Numbered from the stretch's first letter, positions 7,884-16,485 are shown. The stretch is 64,000 nt of DNA from Nocardioides panaciterrulae (GCF_013409645.1 NZ_JACCBG010000001.1:2354001-2418000); one strand, 5' to 3'. A program made the numbers and translations. Notes: generated by a model from the sequence alone, not told the origin.

Positions 7884-8867
7884 TCATGACGACCGGTCGC
7901 GGACGGCCATGGCGCGCAGCCGTTGCATCAGCTCCAGGCGGGCGCGCTGGGTGTTCTTCTGCGGGAACACCGTGTCGAACGCGGCATTGACCGCGGCCCC
8001 GATCAACACGGCGATCGCGACCAGGTAGAGCCAGATCAGCACCGCGATCGGCGCCGCCAGCGGGCCGTAGATCGACCGGGAGTCCGCCGCGGTCACCGTC
8101 AGCACCCAGCGCAGCAGGTAAGAGCCGACGATCCAGGCGGCCAGCGAGAAGGTCGCCCCGGGCAGGTTGAAGCTCCAGTTGGTCCGCACCGGCACCGACA
8201 CGTGGTACAGCGTCGCCAGGAAGCAGATGCACAGCACGACCACGAACGGCCAGTAGAAGTGCATGAGCACCTCGGCGCTCGGCGGCAACCACCGTCCCAC
8301 CAGGTTCGGGCCGGCCACCACCAGCGGGATCGTCAGCACCCCGGTGATCATCGCGAGGACGTAGAGCGCGAAGGACAGCGCCCGGGTCCGCACGATGCCC
8401 CGCCGGCCCCCCAGGCCGTGCATGATCGTGATGGTGTCGACGAAGACGTTGAGCGCGCGCGAGCCCGACCACAGCGCGAGCACGAAGCCCAGCGAGATGA
8501 CGTCGAAGCGGCCGCCCTTGAGCACGTCGTCGATGGTGGGCACGATGATCCGGTCCACCGCGCTCTCGGTGAGCGCGCGTCCGGAGAGGTCGATCACCGC
8601 CTGCCGCACGTCGGCCACCTGGGCCGGGCTGAACCGCTCGGTGACGTAGCCGATCGCCCCGGCCATCGCGAAGACAAGCGGCGGCACGGAGACCACCGCG
8701 AAGAACGCCGCCTCGGCCGCCAGGCCGGTGACCCGGTGCCGCAGGCAGGAGCTCACGGTCGTCACGACCAGCCGCCAGATCACCTCGCGGGCGCGGCTCG
8801 CCCATGCGGAAACCCGTGCGGTCCGGTCCGGAGCCGCCCCGGACGGGCGGGTCCCCGGATGCGCCAT
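7884..8867 (-). CDS. YihY/BrkB family inner membrane protein
   Basis: 327 aa, six predicted hydrophobic helices. Family features: an N-terminal amphipathic segment, the first helix with LAAEAAFFAVVSVPPLVFAM, a soluble loop with TESAVDRIIVPTIDDVLKGG, WSGSRALNVFVDTITIMHG, and the C-terminal helices SIYGPLAAPIAVLIWLYLVAIAVLIGAAVNA. The family was once called ribonuclease BN but is now regarded as membrane proteins of unclear function. The start lies 17 bp from the divergent acyl-CoA dehydrogenase ATG, so the two share a very compact control region. Confidence 0.9.
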   Translation of the reverse strand: MAHPGTRPSGAAPDRTARVSAWASRAREVIWRLVVTTVSSCLRHRVTGLAAEAAFFAVVSVPPLVFAMAGAIGYVTERFSPAQVADVRQAVIDLSGRALTESAVDRIIVPTIDDVLKGGRFDVISLGFVLALWSGSRALNVFVDTITIMHGLGGRRGIVRTRALSFALYVLAMITGVLTIPLVVAGPNLVGRWLPPSAEVLMHFYWPFVVVLCICFLATLYHVSVPVRTNWSFNLPGATFSLAAWIVGSYLLRWVLTVTAADSRSIYGPLAAPIAVLIWLYLVAIAVLIGAAVNAAFDTVFPQKNTQRARLELMQRLRAMAVRDRSS

Positions 8868-8872
8868 GGGCC

Positions 8873-8884
8873 TACGGTAACCAC
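8873..8884 (+). promoter_or_regulatory. -10 element for leaderless acyl-CoA dehydrogenase mRNA
   Basis: TACGGT at 8873-8878 lies six bases before the ATG at 8885. The intergenic space to the divergent gene is only 17 bp, too short for a conventional leader with ribosome site on this side. Confidence 0.45.
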
Positions 8885-10543
8885 ATGACGCCGCTCACCC
8901 CGGACGACATCCGGCAGGTCACGAACCAGGCTCCGCCGCTCGTCGGCCACAACGTGGTGACGACGGACCGCCCGCTGGTCGAGGCGGTCCTTCGGCACGG
9001 CTCGCCTGAGGTGCTCGACGACCTCCTCGAGCTGGGCGCGGAGGCCGGCACCGCCGAGGCCCGCGAGCACGGGATGCTCGCGAACGAGCACCATCCCGAG
9101 CTCGCGCCGTACGACCGCTACGGCCGCCGGGTGGACGCGGTGCGCTTCCACCCCTCGTGGCACTGGCTGATGCAGCGCGCGGTCGGCCACGGCCTGGCCG
9201 CCCGGCCCTGGGAGCTGCAGGAGGCCGGGGCGCCGCACGCGCACGTACGCCGGGCCGCGGGGTTCATGGCCTGGTCGCACACCGAGCCCGGCCACGGCTG
9301 TCCGGTCTCGATGACCTACGCCGCGGTGCCGGCGCTGCGGGCCGATCGGTCGCTGGCCGAGGAGTGGACGCCGCTGCTCGCCTCGACCAGCTACGACCCG
9401 GGCCTGCGACCGGTCTCCGACAAGCGCGGTGCGCTGGCCGGGATGGGCATGACCGAGAAGCAGGGCGGCTCCGACGTCCGCGCCAACGTCACCCGGGCCG
9501 AGCCCACGTCGGTGGACGGCGAGTTCACCCTGTACGGGCACAAGTGGTTCACCTCCGCACCGATGAACGACGTGTTCCTGGTGCTGGCCCAGGCCGCAGC
9601 CGGCGTGACCTGCTTCGTGGTGCCCCGGGTGCTGCCGGACGGCGACCGCAACCGGCTCGACGTCGTACGCCTCAAGGACAAGCTGGGCAACCGCTCGAAC
9701 GCCTCCTCCGAGCTGGAGTTCCGCGGCACCTGGGCGCGCCGCCTGGGCGAGGAGGGGCGCGGGGTGCGCACGATCATCGAGATGGTGGCGGCCACCCGGC
9801 TCGACTGCGTGCTCGGCTCGACGTCGCTGATGCGGCGGGCGCTGAACGAGGCCGGCTGGCACGCCTCGCACCGCTCGGCGTTCGGGTCGCTGCTGGTCGA
9901 CAAGCCGCTGATGCAGAACGTGCTGGCCGACCTGGCGGTGGAGACCGAGGCGGCGACCGTGCTGGCGATGCGGCTGGCCGCGGCGGTGGACCGGGCCGAC
10001 GACCCGCACGAGGCGGCGCTGCGCCGGATCGCGCTGCCGCTGGCGAAGTTCTGGGTCTGCAAGCGGACCCCGGCGATGGTGGCCGAGGCCCTGGAGTGCC
10101 TGGGCGGGAACGGCTACGTCGAGGAGTCCGGGTTGCCGCTGCTCTACCGCGAGGCGCCGCTGAACTCGGTGTGGGAGGGGTCGGGCAACGTCAACGCGCT
10201 CGACGTGCTGCGGGCGCTGGCCCGGGAGCCGGAGGTGCTGGACGCCTGGATCACCGAGGTCGGCCTGGCCCGCGGCGGGGACCCGCGGCTGGACCGGGCC
10301 GTCGACGACACCCTCGCCCTGCTCGGCGACTCCGCCGCGTTGGAGGGCTCGGCCCGCCGGCTGGCCGGTCGGATGGCCGCCTGCCTGCAGGGGGCGCTAC
10401 TGGTCCGCTTCGCCCCGGCCGAGGTCGCCGACGCGTTCTGCGCCTCGCGCCTCGGCACGTCCTACGACGGCACGTTCGGCGCCCTCGCCCTCGCCTCCGG
10501 CGACCTGCGCACGATCGTCGACCGCGCCGTACCCGCCCTCTGA
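8885..10543 (+). CDS. aidB: AidB-like acyl-CoA dehydrogenase
   Basis: 552 aa, close to E. coli AidB (541). N-terminal signature TNQAPPLVGHNVVTTDRPLVEAV; central FAD-binding core MGMTEKQGGSDVRANVTRAE and HKWFTSAPMNDVFLVLAQA; C-terminal CLGGNGYVEESGLPLLYREAPLNSVWEGSGN, where Glu in YREAP is in the region of the acyl-CoA dehydrogenase base. The C-terminal DNA-binding-type extension (~450-552) is present. AidB is a flavoprotein linked to the alkylation (Ada) response in enterobacteria, but no ada box or ada gene is seen here. Its last three codons are included in a 57-bp tandem duplication. Confidence 0.9.
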   Translation: MTPLTPDDIRQVTNQAPPLVGHNVVTTDRPLVEAVLRHGSPEVLDDLLELGAEAGTAEAREHGMLANEHHPELAPYDRYGRRVDAVRFHPSWHWLMQRAVGHGLAARPWELQEAGAPHAHVRRAAGFMAWSHTEPGHGCPVSMTYAAVPALRADRSLAEEWTPLLASTSYDPGLRPVSDKRGALAGMGMTEKQGGSDVRANVTRAEPTSVDGEFTLYGHKWFTSAPMNDVFLVLAQAAAGVTCFVVPRVLPDGDRNRLDVVRLKDKLGNRSNASSELEFRGTWARRLGEEGRGVRTIIEMVAATRLDCVLGSTSLMRRALNEAGWHASHRSAFGSLLVDKPLMQNVLADLAVETEAATVLAMRLAAAVDRADDPHEAALRRIALPLAKFWVCKRTPAMVAEALECLGGNGYVEESGLPLLYREAPLNSVWEGSGNVNALDVLRALAREPEVLDAWITEVGLARGGDPRLDRAVDDTLALLGDSAALEGSARRLAGRMAACLQGALLVRFAPAEVADAFCASRLGTSYDGTFGALALASGDLRTIVDRAVPAL

Positions 10544-10648
10544 CCCCTCGTTGAGTTGGGCCCCGTGCCGCACCGAGTTGGGCCTCGCACCGCCCTCTGA
10601 CCCCTCGTTGAGTTGGGCCCCGTGCCGCACCGAGTTGGGCCTCGCACC
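10535..10648. repeat. Two exact 57-bp tandem copies overlapping the aidB stop codon
   Basis: 10535-10591 and 10592-10648 are identical. The unit begins GCCCTCTGA, the last two sense codons and stop of aidB, so the stop context is duplicated downstream. Identity without mismatch suggests a recent event. Confidence 0.95.
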
Positions 10649-10698
10649 GGTCTGGCACCGGCGCGAGGCCCAACTCATCACGGTGGGAGGCCCAACTC
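10553..10698. repeat. GAGTTGGGC repeat array A, 22-bp phased
   Basis: Forward copies start at 10553, 10575, 10610 and 10632; inverted copies (GCCCAACTC) at 10668 and 10690. Within each pair the spacing is exactly 22 bp. Forward and inverted pairs can fold into a long hairpin between the convergent aidB and dctA genes, so a terminator role is plausible. Confidence 0.95.
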
Positions 10699-10704
10699 GA
10701 CGGG

Positions 10705-12111
10705 TCAGGCGGGCTGGGCCGCCGTGGGGGCTCCGTGCTGGCCCGCGACCACGCCGGGGTCGGGCTGGTGGGTGGGCTGGTGGATGGGCTGGTCGTCGAG
10801 CATGGTGCTCTCGTCGAAGGGCAGCTCCCCGGCCAGCACCCGGTCGAGCCGGGCCCGGTCCAGGCCGCCGGTCCAGCTGCCGACCAGGACGGTGGCGATG
10901 GAGTTGCCGGCGAAGTTCGTCAGCGCCCGCGCCTCGGACATGAACCGGTCGATGCCCACGATCAGGCCGACCCCGTCGACCAGCGCCGGCTTGTGGGAGG
11001 CCAGCCCGCCGGCCAGGGTGGCCAGGCCGGCGCCGGTGACGCCGGCCGCGCCCTTGGAGGCGATGACCATGAAGACCAGCAGCGAGATCTGCGACCCGAT
11101 GCCCATCGGCTGCCCGAGCGCGTCGGCGACGAACAGCGTGGCCATGGTCAGGTAGATCGCGGTGCCGTCGAGGTTGAAGGAGTAGCCGGTGGGCACCACG
11201 ATGCCGACGGTCGTGCGCTCCACCCCGGCGTGCTCCATCTTCGCGATCAGCCGCGGCAGGGCCGACTCCGAGGACGAGGTCGACAGGATCAGCAGGAACT
11301 CGCGGGCCAGGTAGCGGAACAGCGAGAACACGTTCACGCCGGTGACGACCTTGAGCACGGTCCCGAGGATGCCGAAGACGAAGATCAGGCAGGTGATGTA
11401 GAAGCCCAGCATCAAGACGGCGAGGCTCTTGAGCGCGTCGATGCCGGTGGCGCCGACCACGGCCGAGATTGCGCCGAAGGCGCCGATCGGGGCGGCCCAC
11501 ATGATCATCGCCAGCACGCGGAACACCAGCTTCTGGACGTACTCGACCGCGGTGAGGATCGGCGCCCCCGCCGTACCCATGCCCTGCAGCGCGAAGCCCA
11601 TCAGCAGCGCGACCAGCAGCGTCTGCAGCACCTCACCTGAGGTCAGCGAGGAGAACATCGAGTCCGGGATGATGCCCAGCAGGAAGTCGGTCGTGCTGCC
11701 GGCGCCGTCGGCGGCGGCGCTCTGGCCGGCGGCCGCGGCGGTGCCGTCCAGGTGCAGGCCCGAGCCCGGGTGCAGCACGTTGCCGACGACCAGGCCGATC
11801 GCCAGCGCGAAGGTGGACATCACCAGGAAGTACACGAGCGCCAGCAGGCCGACCTTGCCGACCTTCGCCGCGCTGGCGACCCGCCCGACGCCGAGCACGA
11901 TCGTGCAGAAGATGACTGGCTGGATCATCATGCGGATCAGCGCGACGAACCCGGTGCCGATCGGCTTGAGCTGCACCGCGGTGTCAGGGACCAGCAGGCC
12001 CACCAGGACGCCGAGGCCCACCGCGACGATGACGGCCAGATACAGGTAGTGGGTGCGGTTCCGCGGGGGTGCCGCGGCGGGCTTCCGCGGTGGGGGGACG
12101 GTGACGCTCAT
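10705..12111 (-). CDS. dctA: C4-dicarboxylate:cation symporter, DctA / DAACS family
   Basis: 468 aa from the ATG at 12111, which has GGAGG nine bases upstream; an upstream in-frame extension is not credible. Eight or more membrane segments. Family motifs: the serine-rich stretch STSSSESALPRLI (re-entrant loop 1) and TGYSFNLDGTAIYLTMATLFVADALG (helix 7, Na+/substrate site), both intact. It imports succinate, malate, fumarate or related dicarboxylates with Na+ or H+. It is divergent from the DcuS/DcuR-like system, which probably controls it. Repeat array A lies immediately downstream. Confidence 0.9.
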   Translation of the reverse strand: MSVTVPPPRKPAAAPPRNRTHYLYLAVIVAVGLGVLVGLLVPDTAVQLKPIGTGFVALIRMMIQPVIFCTIVLGVGRVASAAKVGKVGLLALVYFLVMSTFALAIGLVVGNVLHPGSGLHLDGTAAAAGQSAAADGAGSTTDFLLGIIPDSMFSSLTSGEVLQTLLVALLMGFALQGMGTAGAPILTAVEYVQKLVFRVLAMIMWAAPIGAFGAISAVVGATGIDALKSLAVLMLGFYITCLIFVFGILGTVLKVVTGVNVFSLFRYLAREFLLILSTSSSESALPRLIAKMEHAGVERTTVGIVVPTGYSFNLDGTAIYLTMATLFVADALGQPMGIGSQISLLVFMVIASKGAAGVTGAGLATLAGGLASHKPALVDGVGLIVGIDRFMSEARALTNFAGNSIATVLVGSWTGGLDRARLDRVLAGELPFDESTMLDDQPIHQPTHQPDPGVVAGQHGAPTAAQPA

Positions 12112-12229
12112 CGGTTCCTCCGTGCATCGCTTTGCCGGTCCGGGGTTCGGGCGGTCGTCGACCATCGTGGGCGCCACTGTGACGGCGGTCACCGTTCTGG
12201 TCGTTGAGTTCACGGCCCGCGCGGTGCGG

Positions 12230-12242
12230 CACAATCCCTGTC
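12230..12242 (+). promoter_or_regulatory. -10 element for leaderless sensor kinase mRNA
   Basis: CACAAT (12230-12235), then seven bases to the ATG at 12243. No ribosome site is visible before this ATG. Confidence 0.45.
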
Positions 12243-13910
12243 ATGGGCAGGCCTGGCAGCAGTGACGAGCCGTCGGTGGCCCGTCAGTTCCTGTGGCTGC
12301 AGGTGCTCGTCGTGGTGGTGCTCGTCGTCGTCGCCACCGCGCTGGCGCTCTACGACGCGCGGCAGAACGCCCGGAGCTCCGCGACGGCCCGGGCGGTGGC
12401 GGTGGCGGAGTCGGTGGCCGACTCACCCACGGTGCTGGACGCGCTCGACGACGCCGACCCCTCCAAGACGCTGCAGCCGCTGGCCGAGCGGATCCGCCAC
12501 GACACCGGCGTCGACTTCGTGGTGGTCATGAAGCCCGACCGCACCCGCTACACGCATCCCAACCCGAGCAGGATCGGGGAGCCGTTCGTCGGTGACCTGG
12601 GCGAGGCTCCGCGTGGCCACGTTTTCACCCAGGAGTACACCGGCACGCTCGGGCCGTCGATGCGCTCGGTCGTGCCGGTCTTCGACGACACCGGCCGGGT
12701 GGTGGCGCTGGTCTCGGTCGGCATCACCATCACCCACATCGACCAGCAGGTACGCCGGGACCTGGCGCTGATCCTGCTCGTCGGGCTGCTCGTCGCCGGG
12801 GTGGGCGCCCTCGGCGTCTGGTTGATCAGTCGCCGGCTGCGCCGCCAGACCCACGGCCTCGGGGAGCGCGAGATCACCCGGATGTACGAGTACTACAGCG
12901 CGGTGCTGCACGCCGTCCGCGAGGGTCTGCTGCTCATCGACGACCGCGAGCGGGTCCAGCTGGTCAACGACGAGGCGCGCCGGCTCCTGGACCTCCCCGA
13001 CGACGTGGTGGGGCGGCCACTGGGCGACCTCGACCTGCCGCCCGCGCTCGTCGCCGCGGTGCTCGGCAGCACCCCCGAGTCCGACGACATCTATGTCACC
13101 GGCGACCACGTGCTGGTCGTCAGCACCGCGCCGGCCTCGTGGCAGGGCCACGAGGTGGGCGCCGTGGTCAGCCTGCGGGACCACACCGAGCTGCGGTCGG
13201 TGACCGGCGAGCTCGACGTCGTACGCCGTCTCACCGACAGCCTGCGCGCCCAGACCCACGAGTCGGCGAACCGGCTGCACACCGTGGTCTCGCTGGTGGA
13301 GATGGGACGGCCCGAGGAGGCGGTGGCCTTCGCCACCGAGGAGCTGCGGCTGGCGCAGCGGCTCACCGACCAGGTGGTCGGCGCGGTCGGCGACCCGGTG
13401 CTCGCCGCGCTGCTGCTGGGCAAGAGCGCCGAGGGCGCGGAGCGCGGGGTGGACCTGGAGGTCGAGGGCGAGCTGCCCGCCGCCGACCTCGGCGTCGCCT
13501 CGCGCGACCTGGTCACGGTTGTGGGCAACCTCGTGGACAACGCCCTGGACGCGGTCTCCGGTCTCCCCCACGCCCGGGTCTCGGTCGACCTGGCCGGCGG
13601 TCCGGACGGTGTCCGGGTGACCGTCGGCGACAGCGGCCCCGGGCTGACCGAGCAGCAGGCGGCGCGTGCGTTCGACCGCGGTTGGACCACCAAGGTCGAG
13701 GGCGCCGAGAACGGCGGCCGCGGCGTCGGGCTGGCCCTGGTCGGCCAGGTCGCCCGGCGCCACGGTGGCGAGGTGAGTGTCGGCAGCTCACCCCTGGGCG
13801 GCGCCGAGTTCATCGTCCTGCTGCCCCGCCCCGGGTCGCGCACCGGGTCGCGCACCGGGTCGCCCACGGTCTCGGGCTCGGAGGTCGGCGTCGGCGGGAT
13901 CCAGGCATGA
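12243..13910 (+). CDS. CitA/DcuS-type sensor histidine kinase
   Basis: 555 aa. Two membrane helices (~18-38, ~174-196) frame a periplasmic PAS-like/Cache sensor. That sensor carries the family carboxylate-binding signature around TRYTHPNPSRIG (101-112) and ends SVGITITHI. A cytoplasmic PAS follows (~215-315), then the SPOB-type dimerisation helix with His339 in LRAQTHESANRLHTVVSLVEMG, and a GHKL ATPase (NLVDNALDAV, GDSGPGL, GRGVGLALV). Such kinases sense extracellular di- or tricarboxylates. It shares an ATGA overlap with the regulator gene and is divergent from dctA. The C-terminus carries a short Gly-Ser-Arg-Thr repeat. Confidence 0.9.
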   Translation: MGRPGSSDEPSVARQFLWLQVLVVVVLVVVATALALYDARQNARSSATARAVAVAESVADSPTVLDALDDADPSKTLQPLAERIRHDTGVDFVVVMKPDRTRYTHPNPSRIGEPFVGDLGEAPRGHVFTQEYTGTLGPSMRSVVPVFDDTGRVVALVSVGITITHIDQQVRRDLALILLVGLLVAGVGALGVWLISRRLRRQTHGLGEREITRMYEYYSAVLHAVREGLLLIDDRERVQLVNDEARRLLDLPDDVVGRPLGDLDLPPALVAAVLGSTPESDDIYVTGDHVLVVSTAPASWQGHEVGAVVSLRDHTELRSVTGELDVVRRLTDSLRAQTHESANRLHTVVSLVEMGRPEEAVAFATEELRLAQRLTDQVVGAVGDPVLAALLLGKSAEGAERGVDLEVEGELPAADLGVASRDLVTVVGNLVDNALDAVSGLPHARVSVDLAGGPDGVRVTVGDSGPGLTEQQAARAFDRGWTTKVEGAENGGRGVGLALVGQVARRHGGEVSVGSSPLGGAEFIVLLPRPGSRTGSRTGSPTVSGSEVGVGGIQA

Positions 13911-14596
13911 CGGTCCGGGTGCTGGTCGTCGAGGACGAGGCGCTCGCCGCGGAGGCGCACGCCACCTACACGGCCCGGGTCGAGGGCTTCGAGGTCGCCG
14001 GCGTGGTCCGCTCCGCCGCCGAGGCGATGCGGTTCCTCGCCGCCGACCGGCGAGTGGACCTGATCCTGCTCGACATGCACCTGCCCGACGGCCACGGGCT
14101 GGGGCTGCTCCAGCGGTTGCGCGCCGCCGGCCATCTCTGCGACGTCATCGCGGTCACCTCGGCCCGCGACGCCGACGTGGTGCGGCACGCGGTCGCCCAG
14201 GGGGTGGTGCTCTATCTGCTCAAGCCGTTCACGTTCGCGGGCTTCCGCAGCAAGCTCGAGCAGTACGCCGGCTACCGCGAGCAGCTCGCCGCCGCACCGG
14301 CCGAGGTGGTGCAGGACGAGGTGGACCGGCTGTTCGGCTCGCTGCGCGGTGCGGCGCCCGGCAGCGAGCTGCCCAAGGGCATGAGCGTGGAGACCCTGCG
14401 CGGGGTCACCGACGCCCTCCGCGAGGCCGGTGCAGGGCGGTCGGCCAGCGAGGTGGCCGAACTGGTCGGCACTTCGCGGGTCACCGCCCGGCGCTACCTC
14501 GAGCACCTCGCCGACACCGGGCTGGCCGCCCGGCGCCAGCGCTACGGCGGCAGCGGCCGCCCCGAGGTGGAGTACCTCTGGCGGGCGTCACGTTGA
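13907..14596 (+). CDS. CitB/DcuR-type response regulator
   Basis: 229 aa. Receiver domain with phospho-acceptor Asp56 (LLDMHLPDG), switch Thr84 (VTSARD) and Lys106 (LLKPF). The C-terminal half carries an HTH of the CitB/MalR type (SASEVAELVGTSRVTARRYLEHLADTGL, then RYGGSGRPEVEYLW). The ATG overlaps the kinase stop (ATGA), so the pair is translationally coupled. The expected target is the dctA promoter in the 12.1-12.24 kb divergent region. The stop codon TGA (14594-14596) is partly embedded in the first GAGTTGGGC repeat. Confidence 0.9.
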   Translation: MTVRVLVVEDEALAAEAHATYTARVEGFEVAGVVRSAAEAMRFLAADRRVDLILLDMHLPDGHGLGLLQRLRAAGHLCDVIAVTSARDADVVRHAVAQGVVLYLLKPFTFAGFRSKLEQYAGYREQLAAAPAEVVQDEVDRLFGSLRGAAPGSELPKGMSVETLRGVTDALREAGAGRSASEVAELVGTSRVTARRYLEHLADTGLAARRQRYGGSGRPEVEYLWRASR

Positions 14597-14716
14597 GTTG
14601 GGCCCCGCACCGGTGCGAGTTGGGCCTCCCGCCGGCGGCGAGCCCAACTCAACCCGGCGGGACGCCCAACTCAACCCGGCGGCGGGCCCAACTCAGCCCG
14701 GCGGGGGGCCCAACTC
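14595..14716. repeat. GAGTTGGGC repeat array B, 22-bp phased
   Basis: Forward copies at 14595 and 14617 (22 apart); inverted copies at 14642, 14664, 14686 and 14708, each exactly 22 bp from the next. Spacers in the inverted part are G+C-rich and similar (AACCCGGCGG-type). It fills the gap between the convergent regulator gene and glyA. Confidence 0.95.
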
Positions 14717-14722
14717 AACGAA

Positions 14723-16171
14723 TCAGAGCTCGAGGCCCGGGTAGAGCGGGTGCTTGTCGAGCAGCTCGGCGGCGGCGTCCTTGACCTTGGCGGCCACACC
14801 GTCAGCGGTGAGGTAGGACGCCTTGGAGGGGCCGCCGGCCTTGGTGGTGCCGGCCTCGGTGCCGGACAGCACCTCGACGATCAGCTCCGCGACCCGGTCG
14901 AACTCGTCGTGCCCGAAGCCGCGGGTGGTCAGCGCGGGGGTGCCCAGCCGGATGCCGGAGGTGTACCACGCGCCGTTCGGGTCGGCCGGGATCGAGTTGC
15001 GGTTGGTGACCACGCCGGCGTCGAGCAGCGCCGACTCGGCCTGGCGCCCGGTGAGGCCGAACGACGTGACGTCGAGGAGCACGAGGTGGTTGTCCGTGCC
15101 GCCGGTGACGAGCCTCGCGCCGCGCGAGAGGAAGCCGGCGGCCAGCGACTGCGCGTTGTCGGCCACCCGCTGCGCATAGGTCTGGAACGAGGGCTGGCGG
15201 GCCTCGGCGAGGGCGACCGCCTTCGCGGCCATCACGTGGGAGAGCGGGCCGCCGAGCACCATCGGGCAGCCGCGGTCGACGTCCCCGGCGTACTCCTCCT
15301 GGGCGAGCACCAGGCCGCCGCGCGGGCCGCGCAGCGACTTGTGGGTGGTGGTGGTCGTCAGGTGGGCGTAGGGCACCGGGTTCTCCTCGCCGGCGAACAC
15401 CCCGCCCGCCACCAGGCCGGCGAAGTGCGCCATGTCGACCATCAGCGTCGCGCCGACCTCGTCGGCGATCTCGCGCATCTTGGCGAAGTTCACCCGCCGC
15501 GGGTAGGCGGAGTAGCCGGCGATCATCACCAGCGGCTTGAACTCGCGCGCCTTGGCCGCGACCACGTCGTAGTCGAGCAGCCCGGTCTCCGGGTCGGTGC
15601 CGTACTGCTGCTGGTGGAACATCTTGCCGCTGATGTTCGGACGGAAGCCGTGGGTGAGGTGGCCGCCGGCGTCCAGCGACATGCCGAGCAGCCGCTGGTT
15701 GCCCAGCTCGTGGCGCAGCGTCTCCCAGTCCGCCTCGCTGAGCTCGTTGACGTTCTTGGCGCCGAGCTTCTCCAGCGCCGGGGTCTCGACGCGATGGGCC
15801 AGGATCGACCAGAACGCGACCAGGTTGGCGTCGATGCCCGAGTGCGGCTGGACATAGGCGTACGGCGCGCCGAACAGCTCGCGGGCGTGCTCGGCGGCGA
15901 TCGACTCGACGGTGTCGACGTTCTGGCAGCCGGCGTAGAAGCGGTGCCCGATCGTGCCCTCGGCGTACTTGTCGCTGAACCAGGTGCCCATCGTCATGAG
16001 CACCGCGGGCGAGGCGTAGTTCTCGCTGGCGATCAGCTTCAGCGACGACCGCTGGTCGGCGAGCTCCTGGCGGGTCGCGTCGGCGATCCGGGGCTCGACC
16101 GAGGCGATGACCTCGAGGGCCTGCTGGTAGGCGCTGCTGGTGAGCCGGTCAAGGGCGTCGGAGTCCGTCAT
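14723..16171 (-). CDS. glyA: Serine hydroxymethyltransferase, long form
   Basis: 482 aa from the ATG at 16171, longer than the usual ~420 aa; the long form is known to me from other actinobacteria. It interconverts serine and glycine with tetrahydrofolate and PLP. Motifs: [27 protein letters not shown], the PLP Lys in [14 protein letters not shown], and [13 protein letters not shown]. The additional segment lies around [32 protein letters not shown]. It supplies one-carbon units used by ThyA/DfrA elsewhere in the window. No riboswitch-like structure was recognised upstream. Confidence 0.92.
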   Translation of the reverse strand: MTDSDALDRLTSSAYQQALEVIASVEPRIADATRQELADQRSSLKLIASENYASPAVLMTMGTWFSDKYAEGTIGHRFYAGCQNVDTVESIAAEHARELFGAPYAYVQPHSGIDANLVAFWSILAHRVETPALEKLGAKNVNELSEADWETLRHELGNQRLLGMSLDAGGHLTHGFRPNISGKMFHQQQYGTDPETGLLDYDVVAAKAREFKPLVMIAGYSAYPRRVNFAKMREIADEVGATLMVDMAHFAGLVAGGVFAGEENPVPYAHLTTTTTHKSLRGPRGGLVLAQEEYAGDVDRGCPMVLGGPLSHVMAAKAVALAEARQPSFQTYAQRVADNAQSLAAGFLSRGARLVTGGTDNHLVLLDVTSFGLTGRQAESALLDAGVVTNRNSIPADPNGAWYTSGIRLGTPALTTRGFGHDEFDRVAELIVEVLSGTEAGTTKAGGPSKASYLTADGVAAKVKDAAAELLDKHPLYPGLEL

Positions 16172-16272
16172 GGGCCCCAGCCTAGTGACGAGGCGCCCAC
16201 GGGCCCATCCCGCGTCCGGGGATGGTCCGCCGGCCGGAGCGGACGGGACGCCGGCCCGGATCCGCTCATCCA

Positions 16273-16304
16273 TCTCACTATGTGGCGTTACTTCTCAGTA
16301 TGCG
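16273..16304 (+). promoter_or_regulatory. Candidate operator: two direct repeats 20 bp apart
   Basis: TCTCACTATGTG (16273-16284) and TCTCAGTATGCG (16293-16304) match at 10 of 12 positions with 20-bp phasing. The second extends to TCTC-N7-GAGA dyad symmetry. It lies upstream of the sulfite reductase leader peptide, in an A+T-richer patch expected for a promoter. The binding protein is unknown. Confidence 0.45.
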
Positions 16305-16351
16305 AGATTTGGATTTGTGATCGGCTCGTCCGATCCCTGAGACTGCTTGAC

Positions 16352-16441
16352 ATGAACATCGCTGCGACGCACGCGTACCTCGTGGTTCGACGCCACGTGG
16401 ACCTCGGGCGCACCCGCAGCATGATGTGTTGGCCCTCCTGA
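16352..16441 (+). CDS. Cysteine-type regulatory leader peptide of the sulfite reductase operon
   Basis: 29 aa: MNIAATHAY, LVVRRHVDLGR, TRSMMCWPS. The core LVxRRHVDLxR followed by a late Cys matches the family of putative leader peptides annotated upstream of sulfur genes in Streptomyces and other actinobacteria. In that model, low Cys-tRNA stalls the ribosome near the Cys codon. Here one Cys codon lies four codons before the stop, and a strong hairpin begins within about 20 nt after the stop. The gene sits ~160 nt upstream of sirA on the same strand. No strong ribosome site precedes the ATG; a shorter GTG start inside is possible. Confidence 0.72.
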   Translation: MNIAATHAYLVVRRHVDLGRTRSMMCWPS

Positions 16442-16443
16442 CC

Positions 16444-16485
16444 GCCGCCTCGGTCCGAACGCCCGCCGGGCGTTCTTCCGGCGGC
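16444..16485 (+). terminator. Attenuator-like nested hairpin after the leader peptide
   Basis: Inner stem GAACGCCCG / CGGGCGTTC (16457-16465, 16467-16475) and outer stem GCCGCC / GGCGGC (16444-16449, 16480-16485). It follows the leader stop at 16441 by two bases. A ribosome stalled at the Cys codon would cover or free the outer stem, which would let transcription continue into sirA. Confidence 0.55.

Noticed and set aside
10553..10698. CRISPR-like reading of the 22-bp repeats
   Set aside because: Repeats occur in both orientations with no unique 30-bp spacers and no cas genes.
14723..16171. Glycine riboswitch control of glyA
   Set aside because: No paired aptamer-like conserved cores were found in the upstream region.
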